Assembly: GCA_023238725.1 (NCBI GenBank)
Contig: CM041550.1
Location: 10,742,440 to 10,806,439, forward strand
Reading direction: 5' to 3'
Source: Scortum barcoo
Taxonomy: Eukaryota; Chordata; Actinopteri; Centrarchiformes; Terapontidae
DNA: 64,000 bases
In this document: positions 35,982-45,867 of the stretch, one piece after another
How the letters are laid out: every line of letters begins with the position of its first letter
Position numbering within the stretch: position 1 is the stretch's first letter
Position numbers and translations under genes: made by a program
The notes under the pieces: model-generated
The model's input: only the letters and a program-made list of their open reading frames with translations
What the model was told of the DNA's origin: nothing
The model's database searches: none

Positions 35982-38900
35982 CTGCCAAAACACAAACAAC
36001 AGTTAAGTTTACAGCTTCTATGGTCACTAATAATTTCACATGGAAACTAACGGAGTAATAAGGTCACATGAAAACCGGCCGATGCAGAAGGTGAATTTGC
36101 TGCAGAATGTTTCTCTGTACCTCATTTGGCCTTTGTGCAAGACGTCCGTCAGCGCTTTCAGGTAAATGGAGCGGTGGTGCCCTTGTTCCAGTTGACGTTC
36201 ATCCGTCCAACAGTGACTCCAGAACACATCTGCGTCTGTCGGGATGATATCACGCCTGGACAGCCCTTCACACCCATCTGTCTCCAGATCCTCATCCCGG
36301 TGGTGCATCCTGGCATGAGGCTGGAATTCGGGGACCCTGTACCTCTGGATGAAGAAGAGTTTGGGCTTCCCAGCCAGCATGGGGCACACATCAGCGGTGA
36401 AAAGACGTCTGATGGTGTCCAGATGCAAACCTGGGTTATACACGTCTGTGCCCAGGAGATGATCCCATGTACCGCGGCTAATGATGCAACAGGCAAAGCC
36501 GTCACCTTCAAGGATCTCTCTCTGTCTGGATATCCCTCTGAGAACCGACAGAGTGTCGTCCACACTCAGCCACTTGTGGAGGATCACGTTGAAGTGAAGA
36601 GCCTTAAATGTCTGTTCCAACATGCCTGAGCAAAGAAAGATCAGAATTAAAGTTGTACCCTGATAATAAGTCACTTAAACAGATAAATGAAAAACACCGA
36701 GCCACCAACTCATTCTCATTCCCAGGTCACAAAATACTGACACTTCACTACAACTGGTACTGGTGCACTTGACAACAATTTACTTGTGCAAGTTTGAAGG
36801 AGCGATGAAGGGAGGGGTGTATTTGTCTGGCTGCTGAGTTCAAATACCAACAAGCTTGTTACAGGATTGCAGACTACGCCTTTAATCAAGCAGCTGCCAA
36901 CATTTTTGGCTTGTGACCGCTCACAAAAACACAACCTCTGATTGGGAACGTTTTGTGAGTTAGTTCAACCAAAAATAATTTCCGTTCAAATTCCCCAAGG
37001 TTAGGTTTCATCTAAAGAACAGTTCAAAGGCTGATCAGATAAAATTATCTGCAATTCCAAAAAAACGAAGATAAGCAAAAGAGCCAAACAATGATTACAA
37101 ATTTGTGTCTTTTGTTCTTTCTGCTGCCATTAATCATCTCATGGCCCCTCAGCTTTTTGGCTTTGGAGGGGGCGTGACTTCAACAGTAGGCTGGAAACCC
37201 CTGGACTAAACTACCTAACTGTACATAAGCTGCCTCTCAAGCAGTCAAACCTTTAAAATCCTTCTTAAACTTTGATGGAATGGTATTTACTATATATCAT
37301 ATAATATATAATAACATGCCAGTCAAGGGCCATTTCTGCTTTTACTTCTGATACCTTTACTTTTGATACTTGAAGTGACTTTGGCTGATGACACTTTTGT
37401 ACTTTTACCTAATTAGGATTTGAAATGCAGGATTTTAATGGAGTATTGCTTCATAAGTATTGATGCTTGTAATCTTAAAACTTCATCCTCCAGTGGACCG
37501 TGACTACAAAGTGTTTCATGTCTCACCTCCGTCATTACCCACACAGTCAATGATGACACAAACTCCCCTGGGATTGGTGTTGAATTTGTACCAATCTAGT
37601 TGCCTCTGTAATGCAAAGGAAGAAGCAAATGAGTTTGATAAATGCACTTTACTGATTAAACACACTCACACAGAAAAAACAGAACTTTACCTGACGGCTT
37701 AGCTCTCTGTATACGGGCGGAGGTATGTGTTCTGTAAAAATATCAAAGTGAAAGACAAAGGGTGACCTGGGGGCTTTCCAACTGCTGGTATAGCCCCATG
37801 TGAAATAACATTTGCTTAAACATGTTCCATTGGTCTGAAGTACTTCTCATTTACAGTATCTGTGGAAAATACACAGTTTCTTTGAAGATGCTATAATTAG
37901 TTAATATCTAGCCTGTCTTACCAGTGTGGAAGGGCTGTCCTCGTCTTGGTTGTGGTAGAGAATGGGCACTATTTAGAGTCGGAGGTGGACGCTAAGGAGC
38001 AGATATTTTTTTGAAAGTATTAGTTTTAAGAGAGAGTAAATTAACACAGTAAACATTAACTTTTGTAGCCGGTCATACTCACAGGAACTGTGCACCTTTG
38101 CTGCTGAGACAAATGTTGTTCGGATGTCACAACTGCAGAAAGCGTAAGCAGACAGAAGTACAACTAAATAGAAAGTAACAAAGGATCATTTAAAATACTT
38201 CAGCTGGTTTTATATTTATATTTGTTCATATGAATCAAGCTGTTTTGAGTGAATAAACACTGACCAACTTGTTGCTAACTGCATGTTTTGGGATTGGAAA
38301 GTCCCTTTTTTTCCCCATTTTTTTAATGTGTACATGCTATATATCTCCAGGTACAGTAAACTCTATCGAGCCTGTGTGAGAAACTCTTCATTTCAGAAAG
38401 CACCGTCTGAGGAGGTGTACATTTTGAAAGAGAAAGTTAATATTGTTTTGACAGAAGTTTGGTTTTCAGTTGTATCAGTTAAAATGGAAGAATACATTTG
38501 AAGAATACAATACATGACATTTGCTATGAGCTAAAACCTATAACATGCTGTTTAAGAAATGCAGAGTTTAGAACTGAAAATGATGTAAATCTGAAAGCGC
38601 CCAAAAGAAAATGACAAGTTTGTGTCCAACTGCGAAATAACGTCATCCCACTGCCTCTGTAAACTGGATGTTATGCTGGTAATGATGACTAAGATAAGCT
38701 CTGACATTTATGTGGGTTAGATAAATGATGCTGAAATACAATACTGCATTGTCAGATGACCCGCATGGTTACTAAGGAAATTGTATTGCATGAGATGCTT
38801 TTAAATTATGTTTCATTTCTGTTCTGTTTTTTTTTTAATGAACTATGTCTAGTATGTGGTAGACTGTTACCGCACGTCTCACCTGACATCTTGTACGCAG

Positions 38901-39702
38901 TCACTTTTTTGGCAAGGTCGATCCTGCCAATGTCTCTCAGGCAATCCTCAACGAGGTCAACTCTTTCGGGTGAAACTAAATCCAGCTTCTCAAGTTCAAT
39001 GATCACGTCCAGGAAACACTGTCACCGTGGAAAAAAGGGGGAGTTAAAATGACTGTGGTGTGCATAAAAACAGGTGCTCTTTGACATTTTTGTGTCAGAT
39101 GATGACCTAACACTGAAATCCCCCTCCTACACAGACAAAAATGTGACATTATAGGCAAGTGAAAACAAAACCAAAGTCCAAAGAGTTATTTTGTTCACCT
39201 TTGCTTTCTCCTTCTTCTCACGGGGTAATGTGCTGCTGAGCAAGAACTTCACACTGTTCAGATCTTCATCTGCCATGTCCTCACTTACATTAGCCATCAA
39301 CACTCTGCGGAGAGCGGTAAAAACACAATTTATATCAAGAACATATCACAAGTGTGTCGACTTTGACCGTTAAAAACATCTGACATCCTGCAAACACCGT
39401 CTCACCTGAACCTGGGCAGGACCTCCCTGGATTTCAGAGTCCTCTCCACCTCTTCCCTGCTGGTTTTGCACACCTGCCTCAGGATGTCAAAGCGCCTCAG
39501 CTGGAGCATCAGCTCCGTCAGAAACAGGTCCCATCTCTCGTAGCACATCGCCTTGGACTGCAGCATCTCCTTCACACAGGCCACACTGTCGTCCCTCTTC
39601 CAGGCTGTCGCACAGGTAGAAAAGCCTCCTGCGCTCACAGCTGCTGAGAGTTTCTGCTATCTGGTTGATAGTCTGGAGGCGACGCTGGTCTGGGAGAGCC
39701 AT
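35852..39702 (-). CDS. cflar: CASP8 and FADD-like apoptosis regulator (c-FLIP), nine coding exons, one frameshift
   Basis: Coding exons on the minus strand are 39406-39702, 39199-39304, 38883-39018, 38083-38132, 37922-37991, 37691-37731, 37527-37605, 36121-36625 and 35852-35981. If the one extra base in exon 1 is discounted, all phases join into 470 codons, close to the 480 of human c-FLIP-L. Order: death effector domain 1 (residues ~1-80, RRFDIL motif), domain 2 (~98-176, GRIDL motif), a variable linker (~180-240), then a caspase-like p20/p12 region (~245-470). The catalytic His site reads SRG (Arg310) and the catalytic Cys site reads FFIQRYRV (Tyr355), so the domain is dead, as in mammals. 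LETD-G at 373-377 matches the known caspase-8 processing site. The protein binds FADD and caspase-8/10 at death receptors and tunes apoptosis, necroptosis and NF-kB signalling. Introns are short (85-901 bp). The identification is firm; which teleost paralogue it is, if several exist, is open. Confidence 0.95.
36121..36625 (-). CDS. cflar: cflar coding exon 8 (p20/p12-like caspase domain)
   Basis: 505 bases between TTTGCTCAG| and |GTACAGAG. It holds SRGTWDHLLGTD, DTIRRLFTADVCPMLAGKPK, LFFIQRYRV, the LETDG cleavage-type motif and DADVFWSHCWTDERQLEQG. The His-to-Arg and Cys-to-Tyr changes at the catalytic sites match those of mammalian c-FLIP. A 167-residue open frame on the opposite strand is an antisense shadow. 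Confidence 0.96.
37335..37475 (-). mobile_element. Fragment of a common fish dispersed element in cflar intron 7
   Basis: The blocks 'gatacctttacttttgatac', 'gatgacacttttgtactttt', 'gaaatgcaggattttaatgg' and 'agtattgcttcat' are the reverse complement of the left half of the element at 40736-41252. It is a truncated copy in the opposite orientation. Confidence 0.7.
37527..37605 (-). CDS. cflar: cflar coding exon 7 (start of caspase-like domain)
   Basis: 79 bases between GCATTACAG| and |GTGAGACA. It encodes RQLDWYKFNTNPRGVCVIID then CVGNDG. The RGVCVIIDCVGN segment is the first beta strand of the p20-like domain (human LGICLIIDCIGN). Confidence 0.93.
37691..37731 (-). CDS. cflar: cflar coding exon 6 (linker)
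   Basis: 41 bases between TTTTTACAG| and |GTAAAG. It encodes (E)HIPPPVYRELSRQ, just before the caspase-like domain, and corresponds to the human IPEERYKM region. It is a small exon, supported by phase and splice sites. Confidence 0.75.
37922..37991 (-). CDS. cflar: cflar coding exon 5 (linker)
   Basis: 70 bases between CTCCTTAG| and |GTAAGACA. It encodes RPPPTLNSAHSLPQPRRGQP then FHT. This Pro/Arg/Gln-rich linker keeps the correct phase on both sides. Confidence 0.75.
38083..38132 (-). CDS. cflar: cflar coding exon 4 (linker)
   Basis: 50 bases between TTCTGCAG| and |GTGAGTATG. It encodes (V)VTSEQHLSQQQRCTVP. The linker is not conserved in sequence; the support is splice sites, phase and position. 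Confidence 0.75.
38883..39018 (-). CDS. cflar: cflar coding exon 3 (end of DED2)
   Basis: 136 bases between GTGACAG| and |GTGAGACG. It encodes CFLDVIIELEKLDLVSPERV and on to RIDLAKKVTAYKMS. It aligns with human [20 protein letters not shown]. Reading through its donor adds 25 codons before a stop (see findings). Confidence 0.95.
39199..39304 (-). CDS. cflar: cflar coding exon 2 (start of DED2)
   Basis: 106 bases between CCGCAG| and |GTGAAC. It encodes VLMANVSEDMADEDL and on to KEKAK. It corresponds to the start of the second death effector domain (human VLMAEIGEDL). Confidence 0.93.
39406..39702 (-). CDS. cflar: cflar coding exon 1 (DED1), carries +1 frameshift
   Basis: Starts at ATG 39702 (MALPDQRRLQTINQIAETL) and ends PRF+AG before GTGAGACGG. 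Up to 'FYLCDSLEE' one frame is used. From 'DDSVACVKEMLQSK' through RRFDIL the next frame is used. The switch falls in a GGG run (CCC at 39593-39595 on the plus strand). The literal frame stops at 39487 after 71 residues. The exon is 297 bases, whereas the downstream exon needs a length of 3n+2, so exactly one base is surplus. Confidence 0.93.
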
Positions 39703-39710
39703 TGACTTTG

Positions 39711-39870
39711 CTGACGGGGAAAGAGCTGGCGACGAGGAAGGAGCGGCGTTAATGAGTAACCGAGCAAATGCCCTCCCGCTGTGTCGCGAATAAACTTTGT
39801 GTCGTGTAAATCGTGTAAATATCACGAAGAATGCACCGGTGATAGAGAGAGGCTCGTTAAAACAACCTAC
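39711..39870 (-). other. Probable cflar 5' UTR intron
   Basis: On the minus strand a consensus donor AAG|GTAGGT (exon end at 39871) faces an acceptor CTCTTTCCCCGTCAG| that leaves eight bases before the cflar ATG. The intron would be 160 nt, typical for this gene. The upstream noncoding exon would start somewhere above 39871. Confidence 0.45.
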
Positions 39871-39871
39871 C

Positions 39872-40140
39872 TTAGACCGTCGAGATCAGAGAAGAGAGGA
39901 GGCAGGAGGAAAGCTGTAAAACGGAGAAATGACGCACTAGTTTCCAGGGAAGTACCTCAGACCAGAAACTATACAGAGGAACAGAAAGTATTTCTCTTGC
40001 ACGTCGATTCGCAAAAAAAAAAAAAATATGGAGAGATCAGCCTCTTAATTGCGTGGTAACGTCCAAATATGTCGAGTTTTTCAAGGGTGCAAATATCCGG
40101 TGGCCAAGTGAAAGTGAAAGCAAAAAAGGCGTCACTCTCA
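39872..40140 (-). promoter_or_regulatory. cflar proximal promoter with ISRE-like and STAT-like elements
   Basis: GAAAGTGAAA at 40110-40119 (plus strand) is an exact GAAANNGAAA interferon-response/IRF core, 408 bp upstream of the cflar ATG and about 240 bp above the proposed 5' UTR donor. TTCCAGGGAA at 39942-39951 fits a TTC-N4-GAA STAT6-type site, and GGGAAGTACC at 39948-39957 is one mismatch from a kappa-B site. No TATA box is evident. Regulation is inferred from motifs only. Confidence 0.45.
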
Positions 40141-40735
40141 AAGTGATAAAAGAACCTTAAAGGGCCTCCCTGTCACAGCAGATAATCTAAACAAAAGTCT
40201 TTTCATCGACACTTTACAGCTGCACTTCAAACTGCAGACTTGATCTTTTCAAACCCCTGTTGATGGTTTATGAGCATTTATGACTGGAGATATAACTCAT
40301 TCGCGTTTATGAATGGATAAATGACATTTATTACTGTACTGTTAGAGAGAATAAAAGGCTGCCTGGGGCAACTGAATATATGTTTTTATTAAGAGCTTAT
40401 TATCTATTTGTACAGCATTCATAAATGATTAAGCCAATAGGTACCACCTGTAAGGCCATTAGAAAGAGTGCCTTTTTAGAAAGCACGTAATATCATAAAA
40501 TATATTATATTATATTTATATTAAAATAAATATTTACATTTTCCTCCTGACATGTTGATTTTTACAAAAATAATAAATCAGGAGGAGCTCTGTAATTATA
40601 TTGCGTTTATGTGGTTGCATTGGAGGGAAAACGAAAGTTATGATCTAAGTACTGAGGTGACAATAGTCTGGATATTCTGCTGCTGTCAACTTACATAGCT
40701 TGCATATTTTCAGTTACGTCGGTTTATACTTGTCA

Positions 40736-41252
40736 TCAGTGAACTTCAGTAAAACTAGTAACAACACACTGTAGAAATACTCTGTTAAAGTAAAAGTCCT
40801 GGAAATGTTGGAGATTTAGTAAAAGTACAAAAGTATTATCATCAAAATATACTTAATGTAAAGCAAAAGTAATAATTATGCACAATAGCCAATTTGAGAA
40901 ATTGAATTATTTGATTATAATTATTTATGCATTCATGGGTTCATCACTTTAATGTCGCAGCTGATAAATATGGAACTAATTTTCATTTATTTATGTAAAT
41001 TTAAAATGTGAGTGTACATACTGCTGGGTAGCTTCTGAATCTCCCCCGGGGCCAGATAAAGGTTTATTGGTTTAATAAGATAATCATTTATGCATTAATA
41101 ATATACACATATTGTTAATCTGCATCTGCAAAGTGACTAAAACTGTCAGATAAATACAGTGGAGTAGAAGTATAAAGATGCAGAAATAGTGAATCACATT
41201 TGTACTTAAGTAAAGTATTTAAGTAAATGTGCATGTTTACTTTTCATCACTG
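40736..41252 (+). mobile_element. Near full-length copy of a common non-autonomous fish element
   Basis: Starts 'cagtgaacttcagtaaaac' and ends 'gtttacttttcatcactg', giving short inverted ends (CAGTGAAC / CATCACTG). The interior has 'aaatactctgttaaagtaaa', 'agtcctgg', 'agtacaaaagtatta', 'tactgctgggtagcttctga', 'aactgtcagataaatacagt', 'ggagtagaagtataaag' and 'gtacttaagtaaagtattta'. I know this series from an abundant percomorph repeat whose ends read CAGTGGTGGAAAGTAAC. It has no coding capacity and was probably mobilised by a DNA transposase in trans. A fragment of the same family lies in cflar intron 7. Confidence 0.72.
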
Positions 41253-41329
41253 TCAGTAAAGATGACTTATTGTAGTTTAAGGAGGCCTGACAGTGAGTTT
41301 TCCTCTCTTCTCTTTACATTACAGTCTGT

Positions 41330-41432
41330 GGTGTTTTCACTCAGGCCTCACTGCTGCGCCCCCTGCCGGCAGCACAGCGCACCGAGTTCCGCTCCGTCCA
41401 GCCAATCGCGTCGCTCCGTGGCTCGGCACCAT

Positions 41433-41475
<43 letters not shown>
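41330..41475 (+). promoter_or_regulatory. hycc2 promoter with CCAAT box
   Basis: GC-rich sequence contains a consensus AGCCAATCG (CCAAT box at 41402-41406), then a 19-unit GT tract, then the candidate first exon. High CpG content continues to about 41890. The promoter points away from cflar, whose start is about 1.6 kb to the left. Confidence 0.55.
41437..41474. repeat. (GT)n microsatellite in hycc2 promoter
   Basis: A 19-unit uninterrupted GT tract between the CCAAT box and the candidate first exon. Confidence 0.97.
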
Positions 41476-41585
41476 ATGGCACGGAGGCGCTGCTCACACT
41501 GAGAGAGAGGGAGCATTTGGAGGAAACATACTCGACCTGGGTGACCGCTCACCGGGTGTCCTCGCCACATACAGCCTCAGTCCCG
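41475..41585 (+). other. hycc2: Candidate noncoding first exon of hycc2
   Basis: Ends in the strong donor CCCG|GTGAGTG at 41585. The start is set by eye just after the GT tract. A tiny open frame (ATG 41476, eight codons) could be an upstream ORF. A second donor, TTCAAG|GTAAAA, ends at 41889 in the same GC-rich block and is an alternative. Neither can be chosen without transcripts. Confidence 0.45.
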
Positions 41586-44500
41586 GTGAGTGTTTTTTAG
41601 CTGGATAAAATAAAAAAAACACACAACAGAAATTAGTTTTTTTTCCAGGTAGTCGCAGTCTGCTGGTTGAGTGGGAACATGATGAGGACCGTGCGTGTAA
41701 ACGGAGCCCGGGCAGCCTCGGCCTGGTCCCGGCTTGAGGGGGTGAAAAAAAGCGAGGGGCTGCCCGGGCGAGCTGGAGGCATGTGAGCCGAGCGAGGGAG
41801 CCTGAAGTCGGGCTGCGTGTCCGGGCTGCCGCGGCGAGCAGCAGCTCCGTGACCGACGTTAGCTTAGTTAGCTAGCGACAGGGTTCAAGGTAAAACAAGG
41901 GGCACTCAACGCTAACCACGGCGTACTTGGTCCTGAAATATATAAATATGAATATGTAGACTCGTTTTTCACTGTTAAGATGAACTCCATAAAAAAACGA
42001 CAACAAAAACAAATAAAAAAAAAACGCCGCATCTTGTTTGTCAAAAAGCGGTTTTATTTTGAAAAATGTAAGCGGAAGTGTGGATTCTGCAGCCTTCTTC
42101 TATGTATTTACAACTTTTCAGTGTGTTCATCATACAATACGTGTTGTGTAAAGTAGTGTTGAGTGAAGGAGATGCTGTAGAGTAAATCACTGCCATGCAC
42201 AGATAAAACCTCTTTGCTGTGTTGTCAGCTTGCCTGAGTGGCCACTTAGTGACTTGTGTATGTTTTATCATCATACAGATTAGTTTGTGCATTTGCAGCG
42301 GTCCCATTGTGTTTTAAATGCCCACCACCACATATGTTTATTTCTATGTATGTGCACAAGTGTTATACATGTGGATGAGAGGGGTGCATGGTCAGTTTAG
42401 GAACATCAGGCACTTGAAACATTTCATTTGGGTAGCTTTATTTGCATCACTTCCCCTCCACTGCTTTTTATTGAACTGTGCTTGAACTTTTTTTCAATAT
42501 TAGACCAGTAGTTCAAGTGCTCAAAATAATCAGCAACTATCGCTGCTTTCAAACAGCAGCATCACTCGTTTGTTCCTCTCTGCTCTGCCGATCACCTCTG
42601 CCAAGTCGCCTTCTAGTTGTCAGACACTTGGCTGCCGATAAGCCGCTGACATCCGTGAGCGATACTGGCTATGACAATTAAACTAGCCCCTCAAATGATG
42701 GCGTCATGGGCAAAGATGTAGAGCTGAAGATCCAGATAATTCCATGCCATCTGCTGCTCGTCCTCGTCCTCCTCCTCCTTCTCCTCCTCCTCTCCTCCTT
42801 TCTTGCTCTATCTCTGCCACCGTGTGTTTTGGGACTAGGCTATCACTGGAGCTGCGGCCTATTTTAGACACAAACTCCATTTACCCACTTAATCTGTGTC
42901 TCCTTTTCAAGGAGTTGAGTTTCTTCTATTGCTCACTGTCACAAACTGAAGCTCTTCCAGCCTGAGTTCATATTGTGGAGCTGGTGAATCCACTTATCCC
43001 AGCGGTAAACTGCAGTTACGTGGAAAATTCTAACGCTTGGTTTCAAAGCGGTTTATTCCTCCTAACTTTGTGTCAGAATTTGAGTTGGCTAATAATGCAC
43101 AACATTGCCTTTTTTTGGCCACACATCTGCCGCAGATGTGGGCTCAGTGAGACAGCTTGACCCCACGACAAATGTAAACGCGACTGCATCGAGCCCCAGA
43201 GTGAATCGCCTCCCCTCCCACCTGTGGCAATGCACACGCCTAGGGGATCAAAGCTGTAATTAGCCTGCCATGGATTAGCAGTGGGGACTATTTTCCACTG
43301 TACTCGCTCCCACAGAGTCAGAGGATCACAGGCAGCCAGCCCACCCTTGTCCTTCCTCTTCGTCCTGGAGAGAAAAATCTGAGTTGCCATGTTTGTTATT
43401 GTTGTCTCTTCGAGGACAAGCAAACAAGAAACCTCACAGCTCTGCCCTGAGAGAGTTTGGACATCCAGCATGTCTTAGAATATGATCTCTTGCTTTTTGT
43501 TCATCGCCATTCAGCATCCGAATAGATTCTTAACGTACTTATAAGTCACAGGTGGAGTCCCTCTTGTTGTGTTGCGTGCAGACAATCTCGAGAATCAGCT
43601 GGATGTGTGTTTGGCATGCAGAGAGAGCCGCGGAGCTGCTGACTCACTGCACTGCCAGGTATGAGGTCTGTCTGTGTGTTGGCTGTCTCTGTGATGTACA
43701 GTACGTCTCTTCCCCTCAGCATGCCCCCCCACCACACACACACACGCTTGGAGGCTTGTGTCTCCGTCAGCCGAACACGAGTTCACGCTGTTTCTCTCGG
43801 GGGCTCCAGAGAGGTGGAGCAGCATAATGTGTGTACTCCCTTGTTTGTAAATGAATCGATGCTTTTAGAAAACTGATTGCAACAAGGCTTGGGAATTGCA
43901 GGGTGTATAGCCCAGGTTAACGATGGTAGTACCATACAGGAAGTTCTGCAAAAGGCAATGCACTTCCGGAGGAGAAAACTGATGTTGCTAATGCAACATT
44001 TTGATTATCCGTTCATCTTTATGACCAAGAGAGAATCAAATCCTCATGTTTACGTAGCCAGAATGACAGATTGTTCGACATTTTTGTTATAAAATGAGCA
44101 AAATGCTAAATATGTCTAAATGTCTTTTAATCACATAATTAATTAATCAACAAATCACTACAGCTCTAGTCAATGAAACACGTGTCTAGTAAATGAGATT
44201 TAGACCCTGCTTTACAATTTAGTTTTACAGAATTTTAAAGAGAGAATAAGCGAAAAAAAAAAAACAGTCACTTTAGCCTTTAAAACACAGACACAGCAAG
44301 TACGGTCATAAATTGGTGAAAGGCACAACTGACATAAAGCGAAACATTTCCAGCATTAAAATGTGTAGAAAAAGATGGATGCACCTCTGACACATCTTAC
44401 AGTATCTCAGATTCTTTCAACATTGGCTAAAGAGGTTTAAAAGAAGAGTCAAAATGAGCAAATTACAATAGAAAACCCAGTCCAATCCATATAAAAATCT

Positions 44501-45814
44501 TTGTCAACCTTTAACCTTTGTTTTGGTTTGACAGTGGTCAACATGTGACAGACCCTTACATGTGCTTGAAGTGTAAGATTTAAAGAACAATATATTTTGA
44601 AAGTGTCCACTGCTTCTGAACTATGCTGCCACCGTCGGATCGCTGGTTTGCGTGTGTGAATGTTTTGATTAGGTTAGATTAACCATATTATCCCAAAGGC
44701 GAAATGGCTCGTTCCCATGGATGATGGTGAAAGGCTCTGTCGTTCTGCTGCACTGTACGACTGGTTGAATTCAGCATGCCATGGACTTTCATCTCCTTCA
44801 CTTAATTTCAGTCAATGTTGTGTTTGCAGACCTCCATTATTAATACAGTGCCGTGTCAGCAGATCAAGTGGTTATCCTCTAGCCCACTGTTCTGCTTTGG
44901 ACAGAGTGAACAGCCAGTTTACAACACGTATTTTAGCCATGGTTGAGCCCGATACACAGTTGAATAAATGCATCAAAGACAGCTATTCATGTATAAGTCA
45001 TCATTTTCTATTTGGAAACTTTATTAAATCGATATTGTATGGCATGCTACAGAAAGGAACATATCATGATGTACAGTTTCAGAAGGCAAGTTTGGAGATA
45101 AAGAATGTATTTCCAATTATTTGATAAGCTATTAAGTCTATAAAATGTATGAAAATTGTAAAAGAAGATGCCATTTTCACTTCTCCAGAGCCCAAGTTTG
45201 TATCTTCAGTGGTATTTTGTTTGTTATGGCCCAAAAATAAAATGTCCATTTTGCTTAAATGTTGTTTAACACATTAAATATATTTTTTTTCCCTGCAAGA
45301 CTTAAACAACTTCATGGGCAAGACGGTCGAACAACAGTAATAAAAAAAAAAAGAAAGAAAAGAAACACAGCCCCACTGGCAAGGCTGTCATAATTCTGCA
45401 TATTTAAAAATGCAGATCTCACAGCTGTAGTATCCTCATCAGTAGTAGATGCTTCAGCTATGTTGGAGAGCAGAGACATATAAGTTTGAGTTTTTCACAG
45501 TGTCGATATTTTGCACATCACAAACAAGCAAACATTTCAGTTATTTAAATCAAAATTAAATGTATGGTGACAGAAAAGCAGCAACTTCTCACATGAGAAG
45601 CTGGAGCCTGTGGATGTTTGACATTTTTTCCTGATGAATGAACAACCCTGCCGCTCTGTAGAACTGCCCCAGAGGTCAAAATGGTTAGGACAGTTGAACA
45701 TAACACAGGTTTTGCACACTGGGACCAAAGTCCACTGACAGACTGTGTAGAGGAAAAAGATGTAAGGTCTATAGGAGCCTTTTACTGTGACATAGTGATA
45801 TTCTGCACTATGAT

Positions 45815-45867
45815 ATATACATGTGTATATATATACATGTATATACATACATACGTACATACATACT
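45815..45867. repeat. (TATACA)n-like low-complexity tract
   Basis: An alternating tata/catg/tacatac tract, partly self-complementary. Confidence 0.8.

Noticed and set aside
36126..36629. 167-codon open frame on the plus strand
   Set aside because: It lies exactly antisense to cflar exon 8, has no domain of its own and results from the conserved coding sequence opposite.
39872..41475. ndufb3 expected between cflar and hycc2 from the human order
   Set aside because: I looked in the interval and in hycc2 intron 1 for a small mitochondrial subunit gene and saw no matching exon.
44717..45124. 135-codon plus-strand frame in hycc2 intron 1
   Set aside because: No recognisable domain, splice context or repeat-protein signature. 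I could not distinguish it from a chance frame.
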